NCBI GenBank assembly: GCA_012838035.1
Contig: DUQB01000043.1
Location: 1 to 33,423 of the forward strand
Direction: 5' to 3'
DNA: 33,423 bases
Source: Bacillota bacterium
GTDB taxonomy: Bacteria; Bacillota; Limnochordia; DTU080
In this document: piece by piece, positions 25,195-33,368 of the stretch
How positions within the stretch are numbered: position 1 is the first letter of the stretch
Layout: the number at the start of each line of letters is the position of its first letter
Notes under the pieces: model-generated
The model's database searches: none
Told to the model about the DNA's origin: nothing
What the model saw: only the letters and a program-made list of their open reading frames with translations
Program-made: the position numbers and the translations under genes

Positions 25195-26268
25195 ATGAAT
25201 GCCGGACAAGCGCTATCCACTTTCAAACTGCCTAATGAAGGTCCTACACGAGGTGACGCTTATCTGCAATCCTTGTTGGCCATCATTCGTTATGCCGGTC
25301 GACCGTTGGAATACGATTTTTTGGCCGGCGTCACCGGCGATGCGTTTAGAGCAACCACTTGGGATGCCCATCGTTGCTGCGAATGGGATACGCAACCACG
25401 TATGCGACAACTCAAGTATTTAGAGGAAGCCTTAGGTCTACAATGGGAGCCTATATGGCCTCCCTACCTCCCGGAAGCCGCTCCTCAGCCTTTAGTCCTC
25501 TCAGGAACAGGCATGTCGCCGACGGATCCCGGTTCCGACGAGCCGCTGTTCTTGTACGACAGAGCTTATCCCACATGGCATGATGATTTGATGGTGAAGG
25601 TAAAGGACGCCATTGAGCGCGGTTATCCTGTTTTGGTGCGTGGAACTTGGCAAGGTGTCACTACCCATCAATGGGGTTGCCTCGTAGGGTGGAACCAAGC
25701 TAATGATCAGTTTTACGGCGTACTGCCCGGCAATAAGCTTTATCTGGACGGTCTACCTGAGCTCGCCGTCTACATCAAGGGACTGGCGGACGCGCCGATT
25801 CAGCCGGCACGCATTTTTCCCGAGAGTCTGCGCCGTGCGGCAATGGAGAAGTCGCCGCTGGACTACCCGGTTACGCCGAATGCGCGCACCAGAACCATGT
25901 ATGATATTTGGATCGACAGATTGTTTGCTCCGCCTCAACATGCCACCTGTGGAGAAGAGCCTTGGCAGTGCCATTGGCGCTTGGCTACAACCACTCGGGA
26001 CGCCCGACTCGCCGCACAGGGATTCCTGCGCTCAGCCCGGCCTTACTTGCCGGTAAAAGCGCTGAGTGCGTTAGAAGAGCTGGACCGTTGTTATGCCCAA
26101 GTTACTCGTACTTTTACCAGGGACACCGATCCCCGCTACGTACAGTTTGCCTATGGTCTAGTTGATGAGCAATACGAGATGGCCGATAGAATCGCATTGG
26201 TACAGCGCTACGAAAGACACGCCCGGCAAGCGCTGCGCAACCTGGCGCTCCAATTGGATGCTGAGTAG
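25195..26268 (+). CDS. BtrH N-terminal / C39-like domain protein
   Basis: A 357-residue cytoplasmic protein; the ATG at 25195 has GGAGAGGTGT about 8 bases upstream. The first 220 residues resemble the papain-like fold of BtrH-N and C39-like proteins: DAYLQSLLAIIRYAGRPLEY, GVTGDAFR, then GYPVLVRGTWQGVTTHQWG with His158 and a strand pair LVGWNQANDQFYGVLPG. The remaining 140 residues are helical with many Arg. BtrH relatives are acyltransferases or amide-forming cysteine enzymes, but the helix that should carry the nucleophile has Gln25-Ser26 and no Cys; the nearest cysteines are C61-C62. It may therefore be a non-catalytic or Ser-based member. The family call is by pattern recognition only. Confidence 0.6.
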   Translation: MNAGQALSTFKLPNEGPTRGDAYLQSLLAIIRYAGRPLEYDFLAGVTGDAFRATTWDAHRCCEWDTQPRMRQLKYLEEALGLQWEPIWPPYLPEAAPQPLVLSGTGMSPTDPGSDEPLFLYDRAYPTWHDDLMVKVKDAIERGYPVLVRGTWQGVTTHQWGCLVGWNQANDQFYGVLPGNKLYLDGLPELAVYIKGLADAPIQPARIFPESLRRAAMEKSPLDYPVTPNARTRTMYDIWIDRLFAPPQHATCGEEPWQCHWRLATTTRDARLAAQGFLRSARPYLPVKALSALEELDRCYAQVTRTFTRDTDPRYVQFAYGLVDEQYEMADRIALVQRYERHARQALRNLALQLDAE

Positions 26269-26316
26269 ATAGCAATCGCTCAATGATAGTGGACAAAAAC
26301 ATCAGTATAGAATGAG

Positions 26317-26350
26317 ACACCTCCCCACACCCTATATCGGGAGGTGTTTT
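26317..26350 (+). terminator. Terminator whose 3' arm contains the next gene's ribosome site
   Basis: ACACCTCCC (26317-26325) pairs perfectly over 9 bp with GGGAGGTGT (26339-26347), loop 13, followed directly by TTTT. It ends the BtrH-like transcript. The same 3' arm holds GGGAGG, 7 bases before the GTG of the small ORF at 26352. Confidence 0.6.
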
Positions 26351-26351
26351 A

Positions 26352-26543
26352 GTGGCCTACCGAGGTCGCGCACCCAGCTTCTATGGCTACCGTGTTAGAG
26401 ACAACGAGTTCGCCGAGGAGTTGAACGCTCCAAAGAACTTCTTGTACAAACCTAAAGGGGTACCTCGTGCACGGGAATCTCCTGGAACATTTCTGCGTCC
26501 GGATGACACCGCCGGAATGCGTCCCCGCCGCAGGAATGACTAG
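26352..26543 (+). CDS. Small basic protein of unknown function (63 aa)
   Basis: Starts at GTG 26352 with GGGAGG (26339-26344) 7 bases upstream. It ends at TAG 26541-26543 and is followed 60 bases later by its own terminator. The protein is rich in Arg, Tyr and Pro (start AYRGRAPSFYGYRVRDNEF, end PDDTAGMRPRRRND), with no signal peptide or membrane segment. I do not recognise a family. Reasons to accept it are the ribosome site, the codon use like its neighbours, and flanking terminators that isolate it as a unit. Because its ribosome site lies in the 3' arm of a terminator hairpin, its translation may be masked unless the hairpin is opened. Confidence 0.5.
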   Translation: MAYRGRAPSFYGYRVRDNEFAEELNAPKNFLYKPKGVPRARESPGTFLRPDDTAGMRPRRRND

Positions 26544-26605
26544 TACAGCGCATAGATGCATGGCCGCCCTCAGATAGTGCTATTAGACACGACTTCCACT
26601 GCGTA

Positions 26606-26636
26606 GGAGACGGGTCCCACCGTCTCCTGCACTTTT
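26606..26636 (+). terminator. Rho-independent terminator
   Basis: GGAGACGG (26606-26613) pairs perfectly with CCGTCTCC (26620-26627), loop 6, with TTTTT at 26632-26636. It follows the 63-residue ORF. Confidence 0.7.
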
Positions 26637-26798
26637 TGTTATGGTTCATGGCGCAATCGCCCGAGAACACGCATCACTTGCTGTGATAGGCTCCTCTTGA
26701 TCCAGCTGCTCGTATTCGCGGTCTCCTTCATACTCCGAGACAATCATCAGCGCTACATAAAGTTAACCTGCGTACCCTCGTAATCATTAAATATATAT

Positions 26799-26827
26799 TT
26801 GACTTTATTTATTATGCATGGTAGGCT
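26799..26827 (+). promoter_or_regulatory. Possible sodA promoter
   Basis: TTGACT (26799-26804) with TAGGCT 17 bases later, inside an A/T-rich block. TATTAT at 26810-26815 is an alternative -10 with a poor -35. The exact promoter is uncertain. Confidence 0.3.
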
Positions 26828-26894
26828 GTGGATACAGAAGACGCATACAACGACTAAGCCATAAAAACGAGGCTACTAAGGAGGCCATATACGG

Positions 26895-27509
26895 ATGTCA
26901 CACCAATTACCCCCTCTTCCCTATGCTTATAACGCCTTAGAACCCTATATTGATCAGCAGACCATGGAGATTCACCATGACCGACACCATGCGGCGTATG
27001 TAAACAACCTGAATGCAGCTTTGGAGGGTTACCCGGAACTACAGGCCAAATCCCTTGAGGAACTGCTACGCAACCTGGATACTCTCCCGGAAGCTATTCG
27101 CACTGCCGTACGCAACAACGGAGGCGGGCATGCCAACCACACGCTTTTCTGGGACGTGATGAGCCCCAATGGCGGCGGTGAACCCTGTGGTGAGTTGGCG
27201 CAGGCCATTGAAAAAGCATTTGGCTCAACAGCTCAGTTCAAAGAAGAGTTCGCCAAAGCTGCAGCTACACGTTTCGGCAGCGGCTGGGCTTGGCTGGTGC
27301 TGGATCAGGCCGGCAATCTCGCCATTTTGAGCACGGCAAACCAAGATACGCCTGTGTCGGATAATAAAATACCCATTCTGGCGCTGGACGTTTGGGAACA
27401 TGCCTACTACCTGAAGTACCAGAATAAGCGGCCTGACTACATTGCCGCCTGGTGGAACGTTGTCGATTGGAAAAAGGCCGACGCCCGATACCTGGCAGCT
27501 CGCAAGTAA
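26895..27509 (+). CDS. sodA: Superoxide dismutase (Mn/Fe family, probably Mn)
   Basis: A 204-residue cytoplasmic enzyme that dismutates superoxide to O2 and H2O2. The four metal ligands are visible: His27 (MEIHHDRHH), His82 ([11 protein letters not shown]), Asp165 and His169 ([10 protein letters not shown]). The pattern GGHANH with Gln150 in TANQDTP, rather than the Fe-type Gln at position 77, favours manganese. Length is normal. AAGGAGG (26878-26884) lies 10 bases before the ATG. It stands alone with its own terminator at 27590. It protects against oxygen, consistent with at least oxygen tolerance. Confidence 0.97.
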   Translation: MSHQLPPLPYAYNALEPYIDQQTMEIHHDRHHAAYVNNLNAALEGYPELQAKSLEELLRNLDTLPEAIRTAVRNNGGGHANHTLFWDVMSPNGGGEPCGELAQAIEKAFGSTAQFKEEFAKAAATRFGSGWAWLVLDQAGNLAILSTANQDTPVSDNKIPILALDVWEHAYYLKYQNKRPDYIAAWWNVVDWKKADARYLAARK

Positions 27510-27589
27510 AGGCACACTCCTCGCCCAAAGCCTTCCACCCTCCCGTATAGGTGTTTGAAGGGCTGCCCGGTATCGATATGATAGGATGA

Positions 27590-27629
27590 ACGACACGCCA
27601 ATGAGTATGTTGGCGTGTCGTTTTGTCTT
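27590..27629 (+). terminator. sodA terminator
   Basis: ACGACACGCCAA (27590-27601) pairs perfectly over 12 bp with TTGGCGTGTCGT (27610-27621), loop 8, followed by TTTGTCTTT. Confidence 0.88.
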
Positions 27630-27645
27630 TACCGGATTTGGCAAT

Positions 27646-27677
27646 AAAAAAAGTCGCTGCATAAGCAAGCGACCTTT
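27646..27677 (-). terminator. tRNA-Asn terminator
   Basis: On the minus strand, GTCGCT (revcomp of 27668-27673) pairs with AGCGAC (revcomp of 27653-27658), followed by seven T's (A-run 27646-27652). It begins immediately after the CCA end of the tRNA. Confidence 0.8.
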
Positions 27678-27752
27678 TGGCTCCCCGGGCTGGGCTCGAA
27701 CCAGCAACAACCCGGTTAACAGCCGGGTGCTCTACCATTGAGCTACCGAGGA
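27678..27752 (-). tRNA. tRNA-Asn (GTT anticodon)
   Basis: A complete cloverleaf of 75 bases with encoded CCA. The acceptor TCCTCGG pairs with CCGGGGA, one G-T pair. The D arm is GCTC...GAGC. The anticodon loop CTGTTAA (anticodon GTT) sits on a CCCGG/CCGGG stem. The T arm has GGTTCGAGC. It has a consensus promoter and a terminator of its own. Confidence 0.96.
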
Positions 27753-27769
27753 ACAGATGACACTTCTAA

Positions 27770-27798
27770 ATGATAACAGCGGTCCAAGCGTCTGTCAA
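27770..27798 (-). promoter_or_regulatory. tRNA-Asn promoter
   Basis: On the minus strand, TTGACA (27793-27798) and TATCAT (27770-27775) are exactly 17 bases apart, with a transcript start expected about 10 bases before the tRNA 5' end. Confidence 0.75.
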
Positions 27799-27910
27799 GC
27801 CTAGTTGCAGATGAGCAAGCGGAATTTTTTTCTTTGCTCATGAATCTGCTCGTCCTTTGGTATAAGCGGCTTCTACTATAGATGTAGCCGGGACTACCGG
27901 CATTTGCTAA

Positions 27911-27948
27911 ACACAAACAACCGGACCAGGCTCTATCCCGATCCGGTT
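27911..27948 (-). terminator. speH terminator
   Basis: AACCGGA (minus strand, from 27942-27948) pairs with TCCGGTT (from 27919-27925), with further partial pairing inside. It is followed by the T-rich GTTTGTGTTT, about 33 bases after the stop. Confidence 0.65.
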
Positions 27949-27981
27949 CCTGTTAACCTCTCTATGCAATTGTAGGAGCAG

Positions 27982-28353
27982 TCATATTGCAGCGGCATCC
28001 TCCGGCACGCCGCGGCGAATATTGATTTTGCGCACGCTGGCAGGCTTCAGGACTGTCTCCAGATGCTCCAAGGCTTTGGCGGTTTCTCCGCCGCCGCAGG
28101 TAAACACGTCAACAGCGGCATAACCACGCTCCGGATAGGTGTGTATGCTGATATGGCTCTCCGATAAGAGCAGCATGGCAGTGCATCCCTGCGGTTCAAA
28201 CTGATGCCATTCCGCTCCTAGTACAGTCATGTTTGCTGCACCTGCTGCCCTCCGTAACTCTGCTACCAAATTCTGGGCATCGTTTAGCGTAGTAAAATCA
28301 CATCCCCAGAAATCTGCCAGAATATGGGCCCCCACAGTGTCGTACAGCTTCAT
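27982..28353 (-). CDS. speH: S-adenosylmethionine decarboxylase proenzyme
   Basis: A 123-residue proenzyme that cleaves itself to form a pyruvoyl group and decarboxylates S-adenosylmethionine for polyamine (spermidine) synthesis. The cleavage site is LSESHISIHTYPE, with the cut between Glu65 and Ser66. His71 and Cys86 (VFTCGG) are the usual catalytic residues. The ATG at 28353 has AAAGGGTGG upstream and gives the family's N-terminus (KLYDTVGAHILADFWGC); the open frame runs further to 28395 without a better site. Length fits the small bacterial class. No spermidine synthase gene is adjacent. Confidence 0.96.
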   Translation of the reverse strand: MKLYDTVGAHILADFWGCDFTTLNDAQNLVAELRRAAGAANMTVLGAEWHQFEPQGCTAMLLLSESHISIHTYPERGYAAVDVFTCGGGETAKALEHLETVLKPASVRKINIRRGVPEDAAAI

Positions 28354-28476
28354 CCCGACCACCCTTTCTGTCAAGATAAAGTGCATCGACCCCATAGCGA
28401 GCCTGATAACCAGCTAGCCGTATGGGCAGCTTTCATCAGGTTAGTGCCGTAGGTCGTCAGTCCGGTTCAATGTCTA

Positions 28477-28505
28477 ATTATCAATCCTAAAGTGGCTCCT
28501 GTCAA
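28477..28505 (-). promoter_or_regulatory. speH promoter with structured leader
   Basis: On the minus strand, consensus TTGACA (28500-28505) and GATAAT (28477-28482) are 17 bases apart. The leader of about 115 bases contains several possible pairings (CGACC with GGTCG, CCCATA with TATGGG, CCTGAT with ATCAGG), some mutually exclusive. Confidence 0.75.
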
Positions 28506-28609
28506 TGGAATATCCGTCCTTTAGCAAGTCTTTTTTCGGACATGCGAGCCACCCGGACAAACCGCCTTTTAGCTGCGCAAATAAGGTTGTCATCCTTAGT
28601 TTGCTCAAG

Positions 28610-31600
28610 TTAATTTTCCGTCACAATTAGAGTTACCTCCACCGACTCACAACCGTCTGCCTGGATATATGCGGAGTACTTCCCGACACGTCCGGGAGCG
28701 GTGATTAAAGCTGTTGCAGTTCCGTCGCCGTCTTCATCCCGGAATTCGGATATATTTAAGAATCCATGGATAAAGTAGGCGTTTGGAATATCGGATCCTT
28801 TGAGTAGAGTGCCCTGACTGTTCACGAAGCCGGCATGCACTGCAACTTGTCCATTGACCGGAACTTGAATTTCAGTTTCAGATACTCTGATTTCACCGCC
28901 CTTGAACATCACGGCTGTCTTTGCCGTCTGAACGAATCCATTTTGATTCATAGCTCGAATGAACACTTCCTCATCTGTTTTGAGCATTGGCAGACCGGCG
29001 GTGAAGTTCCCCCGTCCGTCACCACTCATAGGCACGACGGTACCCGCCCACTCCGCGGTGACGACCATAGCTGCCAAAACGTCCGATGAAGCTCCCTCAA
29101 TCTGTGCGCGGATCTCCGGAATGCCCCCCAAAGGTGCGTCTACATATTCCGGCGTTCTGATGCGCCAAGCTACTCGTACATCCATGTCTTGCTCAATGGG
29201 TTGTATGAGGTAACCCTCTTGAGCAGCTTCTATGCACAGTTGATGACTGCCCATCCTAATGCCTTTGGGCAACCGTGCGGCATAGACGCCGGGCGCTTGC
29301 TCAGCGAATGACACACTTGCCCCGTCGATACTGGCAGTAACGACGGCATTTTGTATAGGTGTCCGTGTTATCAATTCGGTTAACATCACTTGCAGTTCAG
29401 CGGCATCAGGCGCGTCGGCGTCGATGACGGCGCCGGTTGCCGCCTCCAATACCGCGAAGCGGCCTATCTTCACCGTACCGGGAGGTATGACATACCAGGT
29501 CCGGCCATCCGCCAGCTTTTGTTTTGCTGCGCTAAACTCGGTGCCGGCTCCCGCCACATACACCTGATCGGTGTAAGCATCCGGCACAGCCAGCAGAATA
29601 GGTTGCATGCTTTGCAGGTAATAGGTATATGGATCGAGCTGCGTCAAATGCACAGCCGTGGGGATGGTGATATCATCGCCTGCTTTTACATCAAGAATAG
29701 TCAGCGTGTCTCCTTGTGTAAATCCTCCGGTATCATCAACAGTCAGTCCTGCGAAATCGCTCTGGACCCTCTGAATGATGGTTTGAGCACCATTCTGGTT
29801 AACAACCAATTTGCCGTCGTAATAAGTAGTGGCGCCGCCGCGTGAAACATTGCGGGAGTAGGGCAGATTCGTCATGTTGGGGAGGTTCTGACCAGACGGC
29901 TGTCCATTCACGATACCCATGGCCAGTTCAAAAGAATTAGGTCCAATCCGGATTCTGTAGTACTCGCCCTCCTTGCTCACTCCCGAAATGCGATAAGGCG
30001 AACTGTGATCATAGCGTTCGTGCGATACGTATACATACTCGCCAAGTATAGCCTCCGATAACTGCTCTGATGCAGTGACAAGGAGGCTCCCTGCCGCATA
30101 ATCAACAGCGACGACTTTACCCGTGATCGCCTTAGGAACCCCGGTAATAGTCCAGTCGTTTGCGCTCAACGTGGTGCCTTTAGCCATATGGAAAGCAATA
30201 GGTTGGTTGCCGGCCAGGCGTACCATGGCCATTTCGCCATCCGTTGCAAACCGACCTAAAGACGAACTTGCTGAAATCATACCGTCCAGAGTCGACAGGT
30301 AGACATCGTACACCCGGCTACCGGCCGGCGCTGCCGCAATTTGCGGTTCAGCCAGCTCCACGGAGAAAGCCGTTGGAGCAAATCCGCCGGTTGTTGACTG
30401 TGTTGTCGGTATAGACTGGGATGCATTTAGCTGAGCTACCATCGCAGTATGACCTGTAACCGCTGATTGAGCCACCTGCAACGGTTCCACCTGCGCCACC
30501 TGGTAGTTGCCACCGGTAGCATCAATCACTGCCACATACTGGCTGCGTTCCCCTCGATCGCGGGCTAGAACATATTTGGTATCGCCCATGGGGCTGGGTG
30601 CCTGCGCCACAATCACTTCTCGTCCGGTTGCCGGCAGCATGGTCAGTCGCAACTTGGCTCGATCACCGGACCAAGCAGCGCTCCACATCCCATCCGTCCG
30701 CCCCGTTGATGGAAAACCTAAGAAACCGTAGCCGTTGCCAGGCGGCGCATTCCAGCTATAGGCCTCGTTACGGTGCGGAATGACCCTGAGATCTTCGCCG
30801 ATTTGATTGTGCCAAGTATAATTCGGCGAGGCCACCGATCCGGGTTGTTGCGCCCCCATATCCACGCCGGTGATTTGAAACTGCATCCCCCTGGAATGGA
30901 ATGAGTAGTCACGCGTTGAGCCGCCTTGAATACGGAAAATATCCACCAGGTACGAATGCGAAGATGATGTATCGGCATACGCCAAGGTGCGACAGTAATA
31001 GCTGACGCCGAGGTGTTGATAAGCAGGTACGTCGCAAGCCGAGGCAATGCTCATGCCGGGTACGGCTGTGAAGTATTCCAATGACCCTCCGGCTGAATGT
31101 GCGTTTAGTTGCCGTTGTTGGTTCACCGTCGTGGTGAGGTGCGCTACGGTCTGATGCAGGAAACCGGTACGGTAGTGGGCGTCGCCATAACCCGGATCAA
31201 AGGACATCTCCCGCCCGTTAGCGTAGATGAGTAAACTCAGTTCATCGTATTGACCATGGTTTAGAGTAGGTCCATAGCGCATAACCACCCCGCGGTCTTT
31301 CCCTGAACGCATGATTACAAAGCCCGAACCGCCCACAACCCCTGACGGTTGAGAGAAATCCGCCCTAGTGCTTTGTATTTGCGGGACTTCCGAAACGTTC
31401 ATCACGCCCCAGAAGTCTATTACAGCGAACACGGGCACATCCACGGCATCCGCGACCTTCTGCCAGTAATACTCCCGTTGCTCCGGATCACTGACTCTCA
31501 TGGCCAACCGTGCCAAGAGCTTGGCTGCAGCTTCGTTATATGGTTTGCCTATGGACGACGCCTCATCAGGTGCAGAGTCTCCGTACATGGGATTACGGCC

Positions 31601-32812
31601 GGCGACGAACATCGTTTCCTTGGAAGTGTAAAGAGCGGCAAAGCGGGGATTATCATACATGTTGACGCCATTGGGATACTTAGATGAACGCAATTTGTAA
31701 AGCAGTTCCGCGATTTCAGCATACAAAGTGCGGACCACATCCGCGTACAAGGTGGTCGTTTCGAAGTACATGCCGTCTCGATTGATATTGTTCGCCAGCA
31801 TGATCTCTAGTGAGGTTGGTCCATTTACGCCCCACTCAATATAGATGTCGATACCCAAGAGCGAACCCACAGCCAGAATAGCCTTGTTGTAATCTGCCGT
31901 TCCGTTGTGCAGTTGATCGATGTATCCTCTTTTGTTTGCCTCGCGATAACAGTAGTCCGCTCCATTGAGGAGCATGTTATAGACGATGTTTTCTCTGACG
32001 GTTAATGCGGGATTGGTCTGCGACTGCTGCTCGAGTTCCCCGCTGTTCCAGATTAGATCCACTGCAGTGGCATAGCGCAGTAACACTCGGGCCGTCTGAT
32101 AATAAGGACGTTCGAGCCGCCCGCCTTCATAGCCCGGACGTAAGCCCGGGTAGTCGAGCGGACCTTCCGTTGCAGTAGGATATATGGTAGCCAGAGCATC
32201 CAGGATGACAGCCGCCTTGTGAGCATACTTAGGTTCACCCGTCAGAGCGTAAGCTTGTGCCAGCTGATCAAGCACTCCGGATATGTACTCCACAAATCCG
32301 CCATTCCAGCGGGCCACGAAGTAATAAGTGTCGCCTTTGTCGTCCTGCCAACCTGTGCCGTCATCCGGGTGATCTTGATCCGGTAATAACTTGCCGTTAC
32401 ACAAGCACTTGCCTGGATTGCTCAGTCCCGCCCAGAGCATGCGAGAGCCGTCCGGACACAGCATATAGTGATCTAGATACAGGTAATATGCGCCTTGTTC
32501 AGGCATTAGTTCTCGGATCTCCTCATCAGTCAGCATAAATGACTGGAGACTGCGAACCAGAGAATCAGATACGGACTTGCCCCAACTGCTGCTACTCACA
32601 TTGGCGCGAGCCCTGGCCACATCTTCCGGAGTATACAATATCCGGGGATGCTCCAGTGTCAGGTTCGGTACGATTCCCTCCGGCACTTGCCACAGAATAC
32701 CTTCTCGTGGATTTTTGGTAGCTGCGCTGGCCACTGCGGGCTGAAGAAGCAGCACAACTATGACTAGCAACATTATGGATGACAGTATCCGCAGATCGTC
32801 CAAAAACATCAT
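28610..32812 (-). CDS. Exported heparinase II/III-like polysaccharide lyase
   Basis: A 1400-residue secreted protein. The signal peptide spans about residues 10-31 (SSIMLLVIVVLLLQPAVASA). AGGAGG lies 5 bases before the ATG at 32812. After ILYTPEDVARAR come an alpha/alpha toroid (about residues 50-440, with LHNGTADYNKAI and YFETTTLYADVV) and the beta-sandwich of heparinase II/III-like lyases (about 450-800), with LNHGQYDELSLLIYANGRE and SFDPGYGD corresponding to the conserved HGxYDxLxxxxYANGRE...DPGYG signature. These enzymes cleave uronic-acid polysaccharides (alginate, heparin-like, ulvan-like) by beta-elimination; the substrate here is unknown. About 500 further C-terminal residues form Ig/invasin-like strand domains (ITRTPIQNAVVTASIDG, MSGDGRGNFTAGL). 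No sugar transporter or other lyase is adjacent. Confidence 0.88.
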   Translation of the reverse strand: MMFLDDLRILSSIMLLVIVVLLLQPAVASAATKNPREGILWQVPEGIVPNLTLEHPRILYTPEDVARARANVSSSSWGKSVSDSLVRSLQSFMLTDEEIRELMPEQGAYYLYLDHYMLCPDGSRMLWAGLSNPGKCLCNGKLLPDQDHPDDGTGWQDDKGDTYYFVARWNGGFVEYISGVLDQLAQAYALTGEPKYAHKAAVILDALATIYPTATEGPLDYPGLRPGYEGGRLERPYYQTARVLLRYATAVDLIWNSGELEQQSQTNPALTVRENIVYNMLLNGADYCYREANKRGYIDQLHNGTADYNKAILAVGSLLGIDIYIEWGVNGPTSLEIMLANNINRDGMYFETTTLYADVVRTLYAEIAELLYKLRSSKYPNGVNMYDNPRFAALYTSKETMFVAGRNPMYGDSAPDEASSIGKPYNEAAAKLLARLAMRVSDPEQREYYWQKVADAVDVPVFAVIDFWGVMNVSEVPQIQSTRADFSQPSGVVGGSGFVIMRSGKDRGVVMRYGPTLNHGQYDELSLLIYANGREMSFDPGYGDAHYRTGFLHQTVAHLTTTVNQQRQLNAHSAGGSLEYFTAVPGMSIASACDVPAYQHLGVSYYCRTLAYADTSSSHSYLVDIFRIQGGSTRDYSFHSRGMQFQITGVDMGAQQPGSVASPNYTWHNQIGEDLRVIPHRNEAYSWNAPPGNGYGFLGFPSTGRTDGMWSAAWSGDRAKLRLTMLPATGREVIVAQAPSPMGDTKYVLARDRGERSQYVAVIDATGGNYQVAQVEPLQVAQSAVTGHTAMVAQLNASQSIPTTQSTTGGFAPTAFSVELAEPQIAAAPAGSRVYDVYLSTLDGMISASSSLGRFATDGEMAMVRLAGNQPIAFHMAKGTTLSANDWTITGVPKAITGKVVAVDYAAGSLLVTASEQLSEAILGEYVYVSHERYDHSSPYRISGVSKEGEYYRIRIGPNSFELAMGIVNGQPSGQNLPNMTNLPYSRNVSRGGATTYYDGKLVVNQNGAQTIIQRVQSDFAGLTVDDTGGFTQGDTLTILDVKAGDDITIPTAVHLTQLDPYTYYLQSMQPILLAVPDAYTDQVYVAGAGTEFSAAKQKLADGRTWYVIPPGTVKIGRFAVLEAATGAVIDADAPDAAELQVMLTELITRTPIQNAVVTASIDGASVSFAEQAPGVYAARLPKGIRMGSHQLCIEAAQEGYLIQPIEQDMDVRVAWRIRTPEYVDAPLGGIPEIRAQIEGASSDVLAAMVVTAEWAGTVVPMSGDGRGNFTAGLPMLKTDEEVFIRAMNQNGFVQTAKTAVMFKGGEIRVSETEIQVPVNGQVAVHAGFVNSQGTLLKGSDIPNAYFIHGFLNISEFRDEDGDGTATALITAPGRVGKYSAYIQADGCESVEVTLIVTEN

Positions 32813-33105
32813 GAATGCCTCCTAATGAAGGTACGGAATATGATCGACAGCTTAGCTTCTCTATAATTAGTCCGGCAGTTTATGCTGTTGTGTACCATGT
32901 GATTCGCCAATAATTGGTTCAGGCCATCTCCCAAGGGCTGGTATTACCATGCCGGGCTGCGGTTCTGATTGGATATCATGATTCATGTAATTCTAGTCCT
33001 TGCCTACTTTCGGCTTCCTTGAGCATCATCCTGCCTAATCAATCCAGCACATGATATTGGCGTTACTTTGCACCTACTGCCGACGCGGTTGTGGGGGGTT
33101 TTCTG
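32813..33105. other. Intergenic region upstream of the lyase gene
   Basis: About 290 bases with no gene and no convincing promoter. A TAATTATAG box on the minus strand near 32860-32870 is a possible -10 but has no good -35. Confidence 0.35.
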
Positions 33106-33140
33106 AATTGAACACATGGTGGGATGGTTTGAGTGTTGCG

Positions 33141-33195
33141 TTCTAGCAGGTGTTTTCATAGTGTGCGCCTGTTCTAGCTGGTAATTTGTCCCCAG
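33141..33195 (+). repeat. 55-bp exact direct repeat, copy 1
   Basis: Begins TTCTAGCAGGTGTTTTCATA and ends TTTGTCCCCAG, identical over all 55 bases to copy 2 at 33369-33423. The flanking sequences of the two copies are only partly similar. Confidence 0.9.
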
Positions 33196-33368
33196 GCTAC
33201 GAAGTGTTCAGTCTGTGACACCACACTTGGGACAGGCTGAGCCTGACAGGATAGATGGGTTGGTTGGGCGGTATTGGATGGTGTTCCGGTTGAATTCTAC
33301 CCCGCCACCGGTGTGGTTACTGTGGTATCACAAATTGAACACAGGGCAGGTTGTTCTGGGCATGGCGT

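Larger units (their letters stand above)
26544..26894. other. Intergenic region before sodA
   Basis: About 350 bases holding the terminator at 26606-26636 and an A/T-rich promoter region near 26780-26830. A 33-codon minus-strand reading at about 26640-26745 was considered and rejected for lack of a ribosome site. Confidence 0.5.

Noticed and set aside
26640-26745. 33-codon acidic minus-strand reading (MIVSEYEGDREYEQLDQ...)
   Set aside because: Protein-like composition but no ribosome site, no promoter and a stop just upstream; too short to support.
28354-28470. Hammerhead or SAM riboswitch in the speH leader, suggested by CCTGATGAAAGC
   Set aside because: The hammerhead core lacks the required GAAA after stem II, and the SAM-I conserved elements are absent apart from the short GATGAAA match.
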